From JAFGBI01 sp964480725 (lineage in GTDB: Bacteria; Myxococcota_A; Polyangia; Polyangiales; Polyangiaceae), in NCBI GenBank assembly GCA_964480725.1, contig CAYZQO010000015.1, positions 1 to 64,000 on the forward strand: DNA of 64,000 bases, written 5' to 3'. Of the stretch, positions 57,589 through 64,000 are shown piece by piece. The position numbers and the translations under genes are program-made. The notes beneath the pieces are model-generated. The model saw only the letters and a program-made list of their open reading frames with translations. It was not told where the DNA came from and did not search any database. Within the stretch, counting starts at the first letter, position 1, and each line of letters begins with the position of its first letter.

Positions 57589-58185
57589 CTACCAGACTCC
57601 CTCGGGGAGGCGCACCTCGGGGAGACGCTCGCGAGCCCCTGCGAGGAGCGCCTGGGCGACGACGTGATCCTCGTTGGTGCGCTTCGTGTCGGCATCGGTG
57701 TCCGAGGCGGGCTTCCCCTCTCGATGCAGGAGCTTGCCTGCGGCGTAGTAGCGACGATCGGGGACGGGGACGGGGCTGCCGGCGAGCTGATCGGTGATCC
57801 GGGTCTCGGCGAGTACCAGGGCGTCGTTCGCGAAGTAGAAGCCCGTGGTGACGGTCGGTGGCCCCAGCTCGGTGCGGCGCAGGATCTTCACGACCTTCTC
57901 CTCGATCTCGAACACGATCACGCTCGAGCCCATGCCCTCGGTGTTGTGCGCCTCGGTGACACGCACGGACCCCTTGCCCACCGCGCAGTCGATCCGATCG
58001 GCGTGGACCGTGATGCCCGAGGCGGTGCCGAGATCGGGGGCGGGACCGTCCAGCGCCGGGGGCGGGGACGCGGCGCCCCCGGAGGGAGTGTCGCGGGAGC
58101 CGTCCGGCAGCTTGCACGCCAGCAGCGCGCCGAGCACGCAGCCGGCGGCGGCGAGGAGGGGGACGGAACGTCGGGGCGTCGCCAT
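57589..58185 (-). CDS. Hypothetical lipoprotein
   Basis: 198 residues. Lipoprotein signal (LGALLAC, Cys24), then a Pro/Ala/Gly linker. The remaining domain has beta-strand pattern with ITVHADRIDCAVGKGSVRVT, SSVIVFEIEEKVVKILRRTE and FYFANDALVLAETRITDQLA, then a short Tyr-rich piece (DRRYYAAGKLLHREGKP). It resembles small myxobacterial lipoproteins of unknown role. No family named. It lies between mepA (convergent) and the KAS-ACP pair (same strand, 145 bases downstream). Confidence 0.65.
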   Translation of the reverse strand: MATPRRSVPLLAAAGCVLGALLACKLPDGSRDTPSGGAASPPPALDGPAPDLGTASGITVHADRIDCAVGKGSVRVTEAHNTEGMGSSVIVFEIEEKVVKILRRTELGPPTVTTGFYFANDALVLAETRITDQLAGSPVPVPDRRYYAAGKLLHREGKPASDTDADTKRTNEDHVVAQALLAGARERLPEVRLPEGVW

Positions 58186-58330
58186 CGCGCCATCCTACCC
58201 GAGTGGCGACGCGGCCGGGACCCCGACGCCCGATCGCTGGCGGCGCGGCCGAGAGGGCGGCAGCGCCGCGGGCGCCGTCGGCGTCCCGCCGGGAACCGGG
58301 GTGACTCGCCCGGTCGGTGCGCCGTGCCGG

Positions 58331-59563
58331 TCAGACGCGGCGCAGGATCAGCACCGTGTTGACGCCGCCGAAGGCGAAGTTCTGGACGGCCACCGTGTTC
58401 ACCGCGGCGTCACGGACCTCGGGCACGTGGCGGAGCATGGCGCAGTCCGGGTCAACCTCGTCGAGGTTGAGCGTTGGGACCAGGATGCCGCGCTTCATCA
58501 GGAAAAGGCAGAAGATGGTCTCCATCACCCCGCAGGTGCCCATGGTGTGACCGACGTAGCTCTTGAGCCCAGTCACCCAGGGCTGGTCCCCGTAGATCGC
58601 GTGCATCGCTTTCGCCTCGATGACGTCGCCGAACCGGGTCGCCGTCGCATGGGCGCTCACCAGATCCACGTCGGACGGGGCTACCCCTGCCGCCGCGAAG
58701 CCCGTGCGCAGGGTGAGTTCGATGCCGGCCGCGCTGGGCAGGATCATGTCGCCGCCGTTGTTGCAGTTGGCGAAGCCGACGACCTCCCCCAGTATCTCGG
58801 CGCCGCGGCGGCGGGCGAAGTCGAACTCCTCCAGCATGACCGCGCCGGCGCCCTCGCCGATGACCAGCCCGTCGCGGCGCCGGTCGAAGGGGCGGGGGGT
58901 CTGCTCCGGAGTGGCGTTGAAGGCGTGGGAGGCGACCAGGAGTTGGTCGAAGACGGCGACGGTGGTGGTGTCGTACTCGTCGGCGCCGCCGCACAGCATC
59001 ACGTCCGCTAGCCCGAACTTGATCGCCTCGTAGCCGAAGCCAATCGACTGGCTGCTGGTCGTGCAGGCCGTGCAGGACGCGATGGTCCGTCCCGTGATGG
59101 AGAACATGCGAGCGATGTTCGCCGCGGCCGTGTGGGTCATCGACTTGAGGTAGGCGGCCGCGTTGACGCGGAGCACAGCGGACCGATCCTCCGTGAACAG
59201 GGCCTGCAGCACCTCGCGCTGGACCGTGGGACTGCCCTGGGTGGAGCCGAAGGCCAGGCCCATGCGGCCGCTGGCGCGAAATTCCGCGTCGAGCCCCGTC
59301 GCCTCGATGACTTCCTTGGCGACCTGGCAGGCGTAGAACGCGACCGGCCCCATGGTCTTGGCGTACTTGCGCGGGAAATCGAAGGCGATGTCGTAGTCGA
59401 CGGTGCCGAAGACCTTCGAGTTGAGGAGGCCCGCGAGGAGCTTGTCCTCTCTGAGCGGCTTGACCCCCGAGCGGCCGCCCGTCAGCCCCTCGACGATGTC
59501 CGCCTCGGTCCGCCCCACCGGCGTGATGGCAGACGCAGCGGTGATCACGACTCGCCGTTCCAT
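58331..59563 (-). CDS. Beta-ketoacyl-ACP synthase (KAS II type)
   Basis: 410 residues, thiolase fold, decarboxylative Claisen condensing enzyme. Catalytic triad: Cys167 in TACTTSSQSIGFG, His in SAHATATRFGD and His in SYVGHTMG; GEGAGAVMLEEFDFARRRGA and FGGVNTVLILRR are typical FabF-type features. The active-site neighbourhood TACTTSSQ and the Thr-rich AHATATRFGD differ from housekeeping FabF (TACATSAH, AHGTST), which suggests a specialised enzyme. It follows the ACP gene by 27 bases on the same strand. A role in an alternative fatty acid, aryl polyene or lipid tail pathway is possible. Confidence 0.88.
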   Translation of the reverse strand: MERRVVITAASAITPVGRTEADIVEGLTGGRSGVKPLREDKLLAGLLNSKVFGTVDYDIAFDFPRKYAKTMGPVAFYACQVAKEVIEATGLDAEFRASGRMGLAFGSTQGSPTVQREVLQALFTEDRSAVLRVNAAAYLKSMTHTAAANIARMFSITGRTIASCTACTTSSQSIGFGYEAIKFGLADVMLCGGADEYDTTTVAVFDQLLVASHAFNATPEQTPRPFDRRRDGLVIGEGAGAVMLEEFDFARRRGAEILGEVVGFANCNNGGDMILPSAAGIELTLRTGFAAAGVAPSDVDLVSAHATATRFGDVIEAKAMHAIYGDQPWVTGLKSYVGHTMGTCGVMETIFCLFLMKRGILVPTLNLDEVDPDCAMLRHVPEVRDAAVNTVAVQNFAFGGVNTVLILRRV

Positions 59564-59590
59564 GTCGTCGATCGATCTCGGCTCGAGGCC

Positions 59591-59845
59591 CTACGAATCG
59601 CGCCGCAGCGCCGTCTCGAGGTACCCGGTGAGCTGGTTGATGGTGCGGTGCTCGAAGAGCTGCTTCTTCTGCTCGAGCGACAGGCGCATGCCGTGCCGCG
59701 TCTCGAGGGTTTCGAGCATCTCGAGCGCGTCGATGCTGTCGAAGTCGTAGTGCTCGAAGAGGCTCTGGTCCCGGTCCGGGTCCTGGATCTTGAACTTCTC
59801 CTCGAGGACCTTCAGAAGGACGTCTTCGATCTCGGCTCTCGTCAT
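59591..59845 (-). CDS. Acyl carrier protein
   Basis: 84 residues from ATG 59845 (GAGGACCG upstream). Four-helix ACP with EHYDFDSIDALEMLETLETR; Ser37 in DFDSIDALE takes phosphopantetheine. The second half (HGMRLSLEQKKQLFEHRTIN) is more basic than housekeeping AcpP, which usually has an acidic helix II-III. The gene is upstream of a KAS gene in a two-gene operon, so the pair most likely works together. Substrate chain unknown. Confidence 0.9.
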   Translation of the reverse strand: MTRAEIEDVLLKVLEEKFKIQDPDRDQSLFEHYDFDSIDALEMLETLETRHGMRLSLEQKKQLFEHRTINQLTGYLETALRRDS

Positions 59846-60261
59846 TCGGTCCTCGAGGACGGCACCCCGCCCGACGCGGGGGCGCGCCGGCGGCTTGGCG
59901 GAGGGTCGATGCCGTCCAGTGAAGCAGGCGGGAACATAGCCAACGCGCTTGGGGTTCGCCAGGGCGCAATCGGGGGGACACCTGGCCGAGACGCACCGCG
60001 CCAGCGAGCCCACTCGTGTGGGGCTCCAGGCGTGTCCAGCGTCGGGACCTGCTCATGGGCCGCTGGGCGGAACCCGCGGGCCGCCCGTGGGCGGCGACGT
60101 AGGCCGTGAGCCGTCACGGGGCGTCGCGGTCGCCCTGATCACCGAACGTCGCCCGCAGCAGCCCGGCGAGCGCCAGCCAGTGGAGCTGACGCCGCGGAGT
60201 GGGCGGGGGCGCCGGGATCCGCGCGGGCCTGCTCGCCCTCGGGCCATCCGGCGCCCGCGGC
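59846..60261. other. Intergenic region upstream of the ACP gene
   Basis: No gene supported; it contains the probable promoter of the ACP-KAS operon and the 3' end region of the neighbouring lipoprotein gene. GC-rich with no distinct boxes. Confidence 0.35.
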
Positions 60262-60960
60262 TCAGCAGTCGAGGCAGACCCACTCGACGATGCCGTCGCC
60301 GGAGCCGAAGCGCTGCATGGTGTACTTCTCGAGATCGATGAGGAAGCCTGTCTCGGCGCTGTTCTCCGTGCAGCAGCCAGCGCAGTCGTCGTCGGAGCAG
60401 TAGTCGTAGACGACGACGTCGAGTTCGCGGTCGCCCTGGCGCAGCCGGAGCGTCTTCAGCCGGTAGGTGGCGAAATCGTCCCCGTGGACGGCCGCGATGT
60501 TGTGCTCCATCACCCACTCCTCGGACATGACCCCGTCCAGCGCCGCGAACTGGCCGGCCCAGGTGCACCCGTTGTACTCGAGGCACTCCTCGCTGTTCGG
60601 GTCGGGGTACGACTCGTAGTTGGTGAGGTTGGCGAGGCGCCAGGCGAGCTCGCCGGCGCTGCCGCCGCTCCCGCTCGGGGGGGCGCCGCCGCTCGAGGGG
60701 CTCCCGCCCATCGGCGTCCCCCCGGTCGGCGCGCCGCCCGCGCTGGCGCCGCCCACGCCGTCGCCACCAGTGCTCTCGCCACCCGCATCGGTGCCGCCGG
60801 TCAGGCCTCCACCCATGGTCCCCGAGCCGCCCGTCTGCTCGGCGCCGCCCTGGCCTCCGGTCGTCGTGCGGGCGAGGTCGTCGGCCCCGCCGCCGCAGGC
60901 GACGAGCCCGCAGGCCAGGCTGAACGCCGCCGCTCTCGGGACTGCTGCACGCTGAGTCAT
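60262..60960 (-). CDS. Expansin/DPBB-like lipoprotein with Gly linker
   Basis: 232 residues. GGAGG precedes ATG 60960; signal ends at LVAC; a Gly-rich linker reaches about residue 100. The C-terminal domain reads LANLTNYESYPDPNSEECLE, EYNGCTWAGQFA, TLRLRQGDRELDVVVYDYCS, then DDDCAGCCTENSAETGFLID and RFGSGDGIVEWVCLDC. The layout (Cys pairs, VYDYCSDDDC, closing VEWxCLDC) resembles double-psi beta-barrel proteins of the RlpA/expansin type seen in plant-associated fungi and bacteria, which loosen wall polymers without hydrolysis. The assignment rests on pattern memory. Alone on its strand. Confidence 0.6.
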   Translation of the reverse strand: MTQRAAVPRAAAFSLACGLVACGGGADDLARTTTGGQGGAEQTGGSGTMGGGLTGGTDAGGESTGGDGVGGASAGGAPTGGTPMGGSPSSGGAPPSGSGGSAGELAWRLANLTNYESYPDPNSEECLEYNGCTWAGQFAALDGVMSEEWVMEHNIAAVHGDDFATYRLKTLRLRQGDRELDVVVYDYCSDDDCAGCCTENSAETGFLIDLEKYTMQRFGSGDGIVEWVCLDC

Positions 60961-61147
60961 GGTTTGCCTCCGGGTGATCGGCGTCGCCCGCACCGGTGTC
61001 GCGCCGCCGAGCCGTGTCCGATCCTACCGCGCGCGGGGACGCCTGGGGACCGCGGACCCGCGCCCACCCCCCGCTGCCCGGTCGACAGGTCCATGTTCCT
61101 TGGCTGATGCTGGCTTTCCCCGCTCGTTCGGCTGCGCACCACTCCCC

Positions 61148-61408
61148 GTGGCTCACGTCACCGCGTCCCGTCTCGCGCGCTCTCCGTTCCTCCTGCTCCT
61201 GCTCCCGGCGTGCATCGAGGAGGAGCCGGTGCCGGTGGAAACCGCCAACCAGGATCGGTCCATCACCGTCCACCTCGGCGCGGTCCGATCGACGGTGTCC
61301 CCGGTTATCGTTGGCATGCACAGCTCGGTCTACGACAAAGCGCTCCGGGATCCGTGGCCGTGGCGCTGCTGCGGATCGTGCCGCTCGACGCCGCCCACTG
61401 CGCGGTGA
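61148..61408 (+). pseudogene. N-terminal stub of a lipoprotein (glycoside hydrolase-like)
   Basis: From a GTG at 61148 the frame gives a lipoprotein signal (FLLLLLPAC), then EEEPVPVETANQDRSITVHL and STVSPVIVGMHSSVYDKALR, which resembles the start of secreted glycoside hydrolases of the GH51/GH39/beta-agarase kind. The frame then loses sense (PWPWRCCGSC) and ends at 61408. Only about 75 residues of the original protein remain. The sequence runs into a permease fragment in another frame. Confidence 0.5.
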
Positions 61409-61482
61409 ACTGGCGCACGGTGTTCCTGATCGCGGGGCTGATCCCCCTGATCTTCCTGGTGATAGGCGTGGGCGCGATCTGA
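61348..61482 (+). pseudogene. Internal fragment of an SLC13-like permease
   Basis: In the frame ending at 61482 the peptide SVAVALLRIVPLDAAHCAVN continues as WRTVFLIAGLIPLIFLVIGV and stops. The VNWRTVFLIAGLIPL segment is typical of SLC13/TrkA-C-type anion permeases (as in SAC1/CitT relatives). It starts inside the lipoprotein stub, so two unrelated genes were fused by deletion and both are dead. Confidence 0.45.
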
Positions 61483-61577
61483 CTGCTCTTGCTCGGCCTG
61501 GTGGGGTAAGCCGGCGTCAGAGCTCGCGGCGGGCCAGCGATCACCGCGCCGTGCGGGGCCGCTTTGACGATGAGGGA

Positions 61578-62201
61578 TCACCGGGTCGTCTGCCAGCGCC
61601 GCTCGCCGCGCGGAGTCGCCCGGCCGGCCCCGCCGCGGCGTGGCTCGTGACCGTCCGTGCGCGCCGCGGCGCCGTCGGCGGCTCGCGCACCGGCGCCTCG
61701 CTGTTGCCGGCCGCCGCCTCCGCCGGGCTTGGGCGGGATCAGCAGGGGAGCGGCCATCAGCGCCAGCGTGGCCAGCAGGAGCGCCCAGGACAGGGGCGAA
61801 CGCCGCGTCCCCACGAAACGCGCCCAGCAGCGGGTGAACCACTGGCGATGCTGGACCAGGTGCAGCACCACCAGCGCGAAGAGCGCGACCCCGAGCCAGA
61901 GGTGCACGTCACCCCACTCGTGGCGGGTCCACCCGAGCCAGGTGCCGCCGCCACGAGGGGGCAGCACTACCGCGAGAAGCGTTCCCGACCCGACCATGGC
62001 CGAGAAGACCAACGTCGTCGCGACGTCCAGCCAGAACCGTGAGCGGCCGCGGCCCTCACTCGGGCTGGGCGCTACCTTTCCGTTGGGCTCATCGACCGTC
62101 GGATCGCCGGCGCAGGGCGCCTCTTCCCGATCGTTGGTTGGCGCGGTTGGGGGGGGGGGCTCTGAGGCCGGTGAGGGCTGCTGCTCGCCGTGGTCCGTCA
62201 T
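61578..62201 (-). CDS. DUF4405 membrane protein
   Basis: 207 residues from ATG 62201 (MTDHGEQQPSP). A Pro/Glu-rich cytoplasmic N-terminus of about 60 residues is followed by three hydrophobic helices: VATTLVFSAMVGSGTLLAVV, VHLWLGVALFALVVLHLVQH and SWALLLATLALMAAPLLIPP, with His in WGDVHLWLG and LHLVQHRQWF that could bind haem. The order helix-His helix-helix matches the DUF4405 protein at 46216. The C-terminus is long, Gly/Arg-rich and unstructured, perhaps a frame change after the last helix. Single gene on its strand. Confidence 0.65.
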   Translation of the reverse strand: MTDHGEQQPSPASEPPPPTAPTNDREEAPCAGDPTVDEPNGKVAPSPSEGRGRSRFWLDVATTLVFSAMVGSGTLLAVVLPPRGGGTWLGWTRHEWGDVHLWLGVALFALVVLHLVQHRQWFTRCWARFVGTRRSPLSWALLLATLALMAAPLLIPPKPGGGGGRQQRGAGARAADGAAARTDGHEPRRGGAGRATPRGERRWQTTR

Positions 62202-62488
62202 GGTGCTTGATTGGACGGCGACCGCCCCGGCGGTCCTACGGGGTCGAGGTCGCTGTCTTCTGGCCAAGATGGTGCTAGGATTCGCCCGCGGTCGGGGCTT
62301 GGCGCTCCGCCCGGCATTGGATGGTCTTCTCGTTCCTCCAGCTGGATCTCGCCTGAGGGCGCGCTAGCGGCGCTGGACGCCGCGGTGCGCCTTGGTCGGT
62401 CGCTGATCCTGGTTTCGCGCGTCCCGCCTCGGCGGGTCGTTCGCGCGATCGTTGGCGCGCCACGCCAGGCGCGCGGGAGGAACCCATC

Positions 62489-63427
62489 GTGTACGAGCCA
62501 TCGAGCTTGGGCTTCGGCCCGTTCTTCGTCAATCAGCTTGAGTCAGGGGGCGGAGGTGACGCCGTCCCCGCCCGGATCGCCGCCGAGCACCGCGGCGCCT
62601 ACGAGGTGTGGTTTCACGCCGGTGCGAGTCCCGCGCGGCTCGCTGGGCGGCTCCGCCGGGAGCTCGAGGGCCAGGCGCTGCCGGGCGTCGGCGACTGGGT
62701 CGTCCTCGCGAGAGCTCCCGGACGGGGCGAGCCGGCCGTCATCGATCGCGTGCTCGAGCGGCGCACCCTGTTCACCCGAGGCGCCGCGGGTCGCGCGGCG
62801 CGCGTGCAGGTGGTGGCGGCCAACCTCGATCTCGTGTTCGTGGTGTGCGGCCTCGACGAGGAATTCAACGTCCGCCGGCTCGAGCGCTACCTCGCCCGCG
62901 TCGGCGCCAGCGGTGCGGAGCCGGTCGTGATCCTCAGCAAGGCCGATCTCTGCGCCAACGTCGCCGAGCGCGTAGAGGAGGTCGAGCGCCGACTCGGCAC
63001 GGTCCCGGTGCTGGTGACCAGCGCGCTCGGCCGCGAGGGGCTCGAGGCGGTGCGCGCGCGCGTCCCCGCCGGGGTGACGGTCGCGCTGGTCGGCTCCTCC
63101 GGGGCCGGAAAATCGACGCTGGTGAACGCCTTGCTCGGCGAGGAGCGGCTCCCGACCGGCCCCGTTCGTGCGAGCGACGGGCGGGGCCAGCACGTCACCA
63201 CCCATCGCCAGCTCGTCTTGCTGCCCGGGGGTGGCCTGCTGCTCGACACCCCCGGCATGCGCGAGCTCGCGCTGGCCGACGAGGCCGGCCTCGACGTGGC
63301 CTTCGCGGACCTCACGGCGCTCGCCGCCCGCTGTCGGTACCGTGACTGCCGGCAGGAGGCGCGCCGCTGGAATCAGCTCGCCGACGAGCTCGCGCGACTG
63401 CGGCGCTTCAAGGGGGGGAAGGAGTAG
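62489..63427 (+). CDS. rsgA: RsgA-like ribosome small-subunit GTPase, incomplete zinc motif
   Basis: 312 residues, circularly permuted GTPase. An N-terminal OB-like region (GFGPFFVNQL, LPGVGDWVVL) is followed by G4 VILSKADL, G1 VGSSGAGKST, G3 LLDTPGMRELA. The family then has a zinc knuckle C-x4-C-x-H-x5-C; here only CRYRDC remains, directly followed by RQEARRWNQLADEL. The His and the third Cys are absent, so about 20 residues appear lost. RsgA matures the 30S subunit. Translation starts at GTG 62489 with GGGAGGAA upstream. The missing ligands may disable zinc binding, suggesting a divergent or second copy. Confidence 0.85.
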   Translation: MYEPSSLGFGPFFVNQLESGGGGDAVPARIAAEHRGAYEVWFHAGASPARLAGRLRRELEGQALPGVGDWVVLARAPGRGEPAVIDRVLERRTLFTRGAAGRAARVQVVAANLDLVFVVCGLDEEFNVRRLERYLARVGASGAEPVVILSKADLCANVAERVEEVERRLGTVPVLVTSALGREGLEAVRARVPAGVTVALVGSSGAGKSTLVNALLGEERLPTGPVRASDGRGQHVTTHRQLVLLPGGGLLLDTPGMRELALADEAGLDVAFADLTALAARCRYRDCRQEARRWNQLADELARLRRFKGGKE

Positions 63428-63503
63428 CCACCGGGCGCTCGCTGCCGCTGTCACCCCCGGTGTCCTGCGGCTAGACTGCGCCCGTTGGAGGGAGGAGATC
63501 CCG

Positions 63504-64000
63504 ATGAAGCAAGCCCTGATGCTCGTTTCTGTGTTCGTCGCGCTCGCGACCGGTTGTGGGAAGGACTCGAGTCCCGGTGGGGGCAACGAGGAGCCGGTCA
63601 CGGGCGGAGCGGGCACGACCGGCGGTGCGGACATGGGACCCGGCAGCGCGGACGCGACGGGCGGGGGGCCGGCGCCGGGCGGGGACGAAGCGGGCGGGAA
63701 CGGCAGTGGCGGCGCCGCGACCGGCGGGGCGGCGACCGGTGAGGGCGGCGCCGGCACGGGCGGCGCTGCGCCGAGCGGCGGCGCGGCAGGCGGCCTCGCC
63801 GGGGGCGGCGCGGGGGGCGACGATCTCGAGCCGATCCCTACGGGGACGCCGGCCGACAATGAGGTCCGCTTCAACGAAACCGTCCGGCTGCAGACCGTCG
63901 ATGGCGTGGGCGCCGACGTCTATAACTTCCCCTTCGCGGGCGACCAGGGCTGGGACTGGGCGAGCGTCGCCTTCACCCACGTCGAGCTCGACGTGGCCTA
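63504..64000 (+). CDS. Lipoprotein with Gly linker, partial (runs off the window)
   Basis: Starts at ATG 63504 with GGAGGAG just upstream and has no stop before the window ends. Lipobox in LATGC, then about 90 residues of GGA/TGG linker, then NEVRFNETVRLQTVDGVGAD and VYNFPFAGDQGWDWASVAFT. LQTVDGVGAD recalls the start of GH30-type and related barrels (QxIDGFG), so a further glycoside hydrolase is likely but the domain is cut. It is the eleventh member of the lipid-anchor plus Gly-linker set in this window. Confidence 0.6.
   Translation, partial: MKQALMLVSVFVALATGCGKDSSPGGGNEEPVTGGAGTTGGADMGPGSADATGGGPAPGGDEAGGNGSGGAATGGAATGEGGAGTGGAAPSGGAAGGLAGGGAGGDDLEPIPTGTPADNEVRFNETVRLQTVDGVGADVYNFPFAGDQGWDWASVAFTHVELDVA

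Noticed and set aside
59591..60013. Longer 140-residue version of the ACP
   Set aside because: The first 56 residues are low-complexity and unlike ACPs; a ribosome site fits the ATG at 59845.

Overview
The window is about 64 kb of very GC-rich DNA with strong G/C preference at third codon positions. Many secreted proteins carry a lipobox followed by a Gly/Thr-rich (GGTxxT) linker, Cys-rich DUF4215-type repeats occur, and one C-terminus looks like a MYXO-CTERM sorting signal. Together these point to a myxobacterium, most likely of the Polyangiales (Sorangium/Polyangium type). No rRNA, tRNA, CRISPR array or intact insertion sequence was seen. Two runs of exactly 100 N (18519-18618 and 47274-47373) are assembly gaps, both inside Gly-rich tandem repeats.

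Layout. 1-780 is a degraded edge. 784-3766 holds small accessory genes: a WYL regulator divergent from an alpha/beta hydrolase, a WapI-type immunity-like protein, a RibD/DHFR-like reductase and a truncated DUF6544-like gene. 4127-6972 is a compact three-gene operon (macrolide 2'-phosphotransferase, MFS transporter, TetR repressor) with the gene order of the resistance operon mph(A)-mrx-mphR(A), including a promoter with an overlapping palindromic operator. 7063-9854 has a GNAT enzyme, a broken gene and an amidohydrolase. 9851-12376 encodes a large Cys-rich fibro-slime surface protein.

13508-51664 is mainly a plant-cell-wall degradation and pentose-use region: GH74 xyloglucanase-like, an arylsulfotransferase-like lipoprotein, PL1 pectate lyase, GH11 xylanase, GH43 beta-xylosidase/arabinosidase, GH51 and two tandem GH54 arabinofuranosidases, a putative outer-membrane barrel, a lipidated aldose 1-epimerase, a LacI regulator, and araA-araD-araB. 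It also contains two HExxH lipoproteins, a CE1/PHB-depolymerase-like esterase, the Trk potassium system, a MarR-DUF4405 operon and an OmpA-like lipoprotein. The model is that lipid-anchored enzymes with Gly-rich spacers release arabinose and xylose at the cell surface, the barrel and mutarotase handle uptake, and AraA/B/D feed the pentose phosphate pathway. Sites resembling TGnnAnCGCTnACA near araA, GH51, the barrel gene and the GH54 pair suggest one LacI-family regulon.

52323-64000 is mixed: an overlapping GNAT-racemase-methyltransferase cassette ending in a symporter remnant, an orphan GspC-like protein, a MepA endopeptidase, a KAS-ACP pair, an expansin/DPBB-like lipoprotein, a graveyard of fused fragments, a second DUF4405 protein, an RsgA GTPase that lacks part of its zinc motif, and the start of another Gly-linker lipoprotein that runs off the end.
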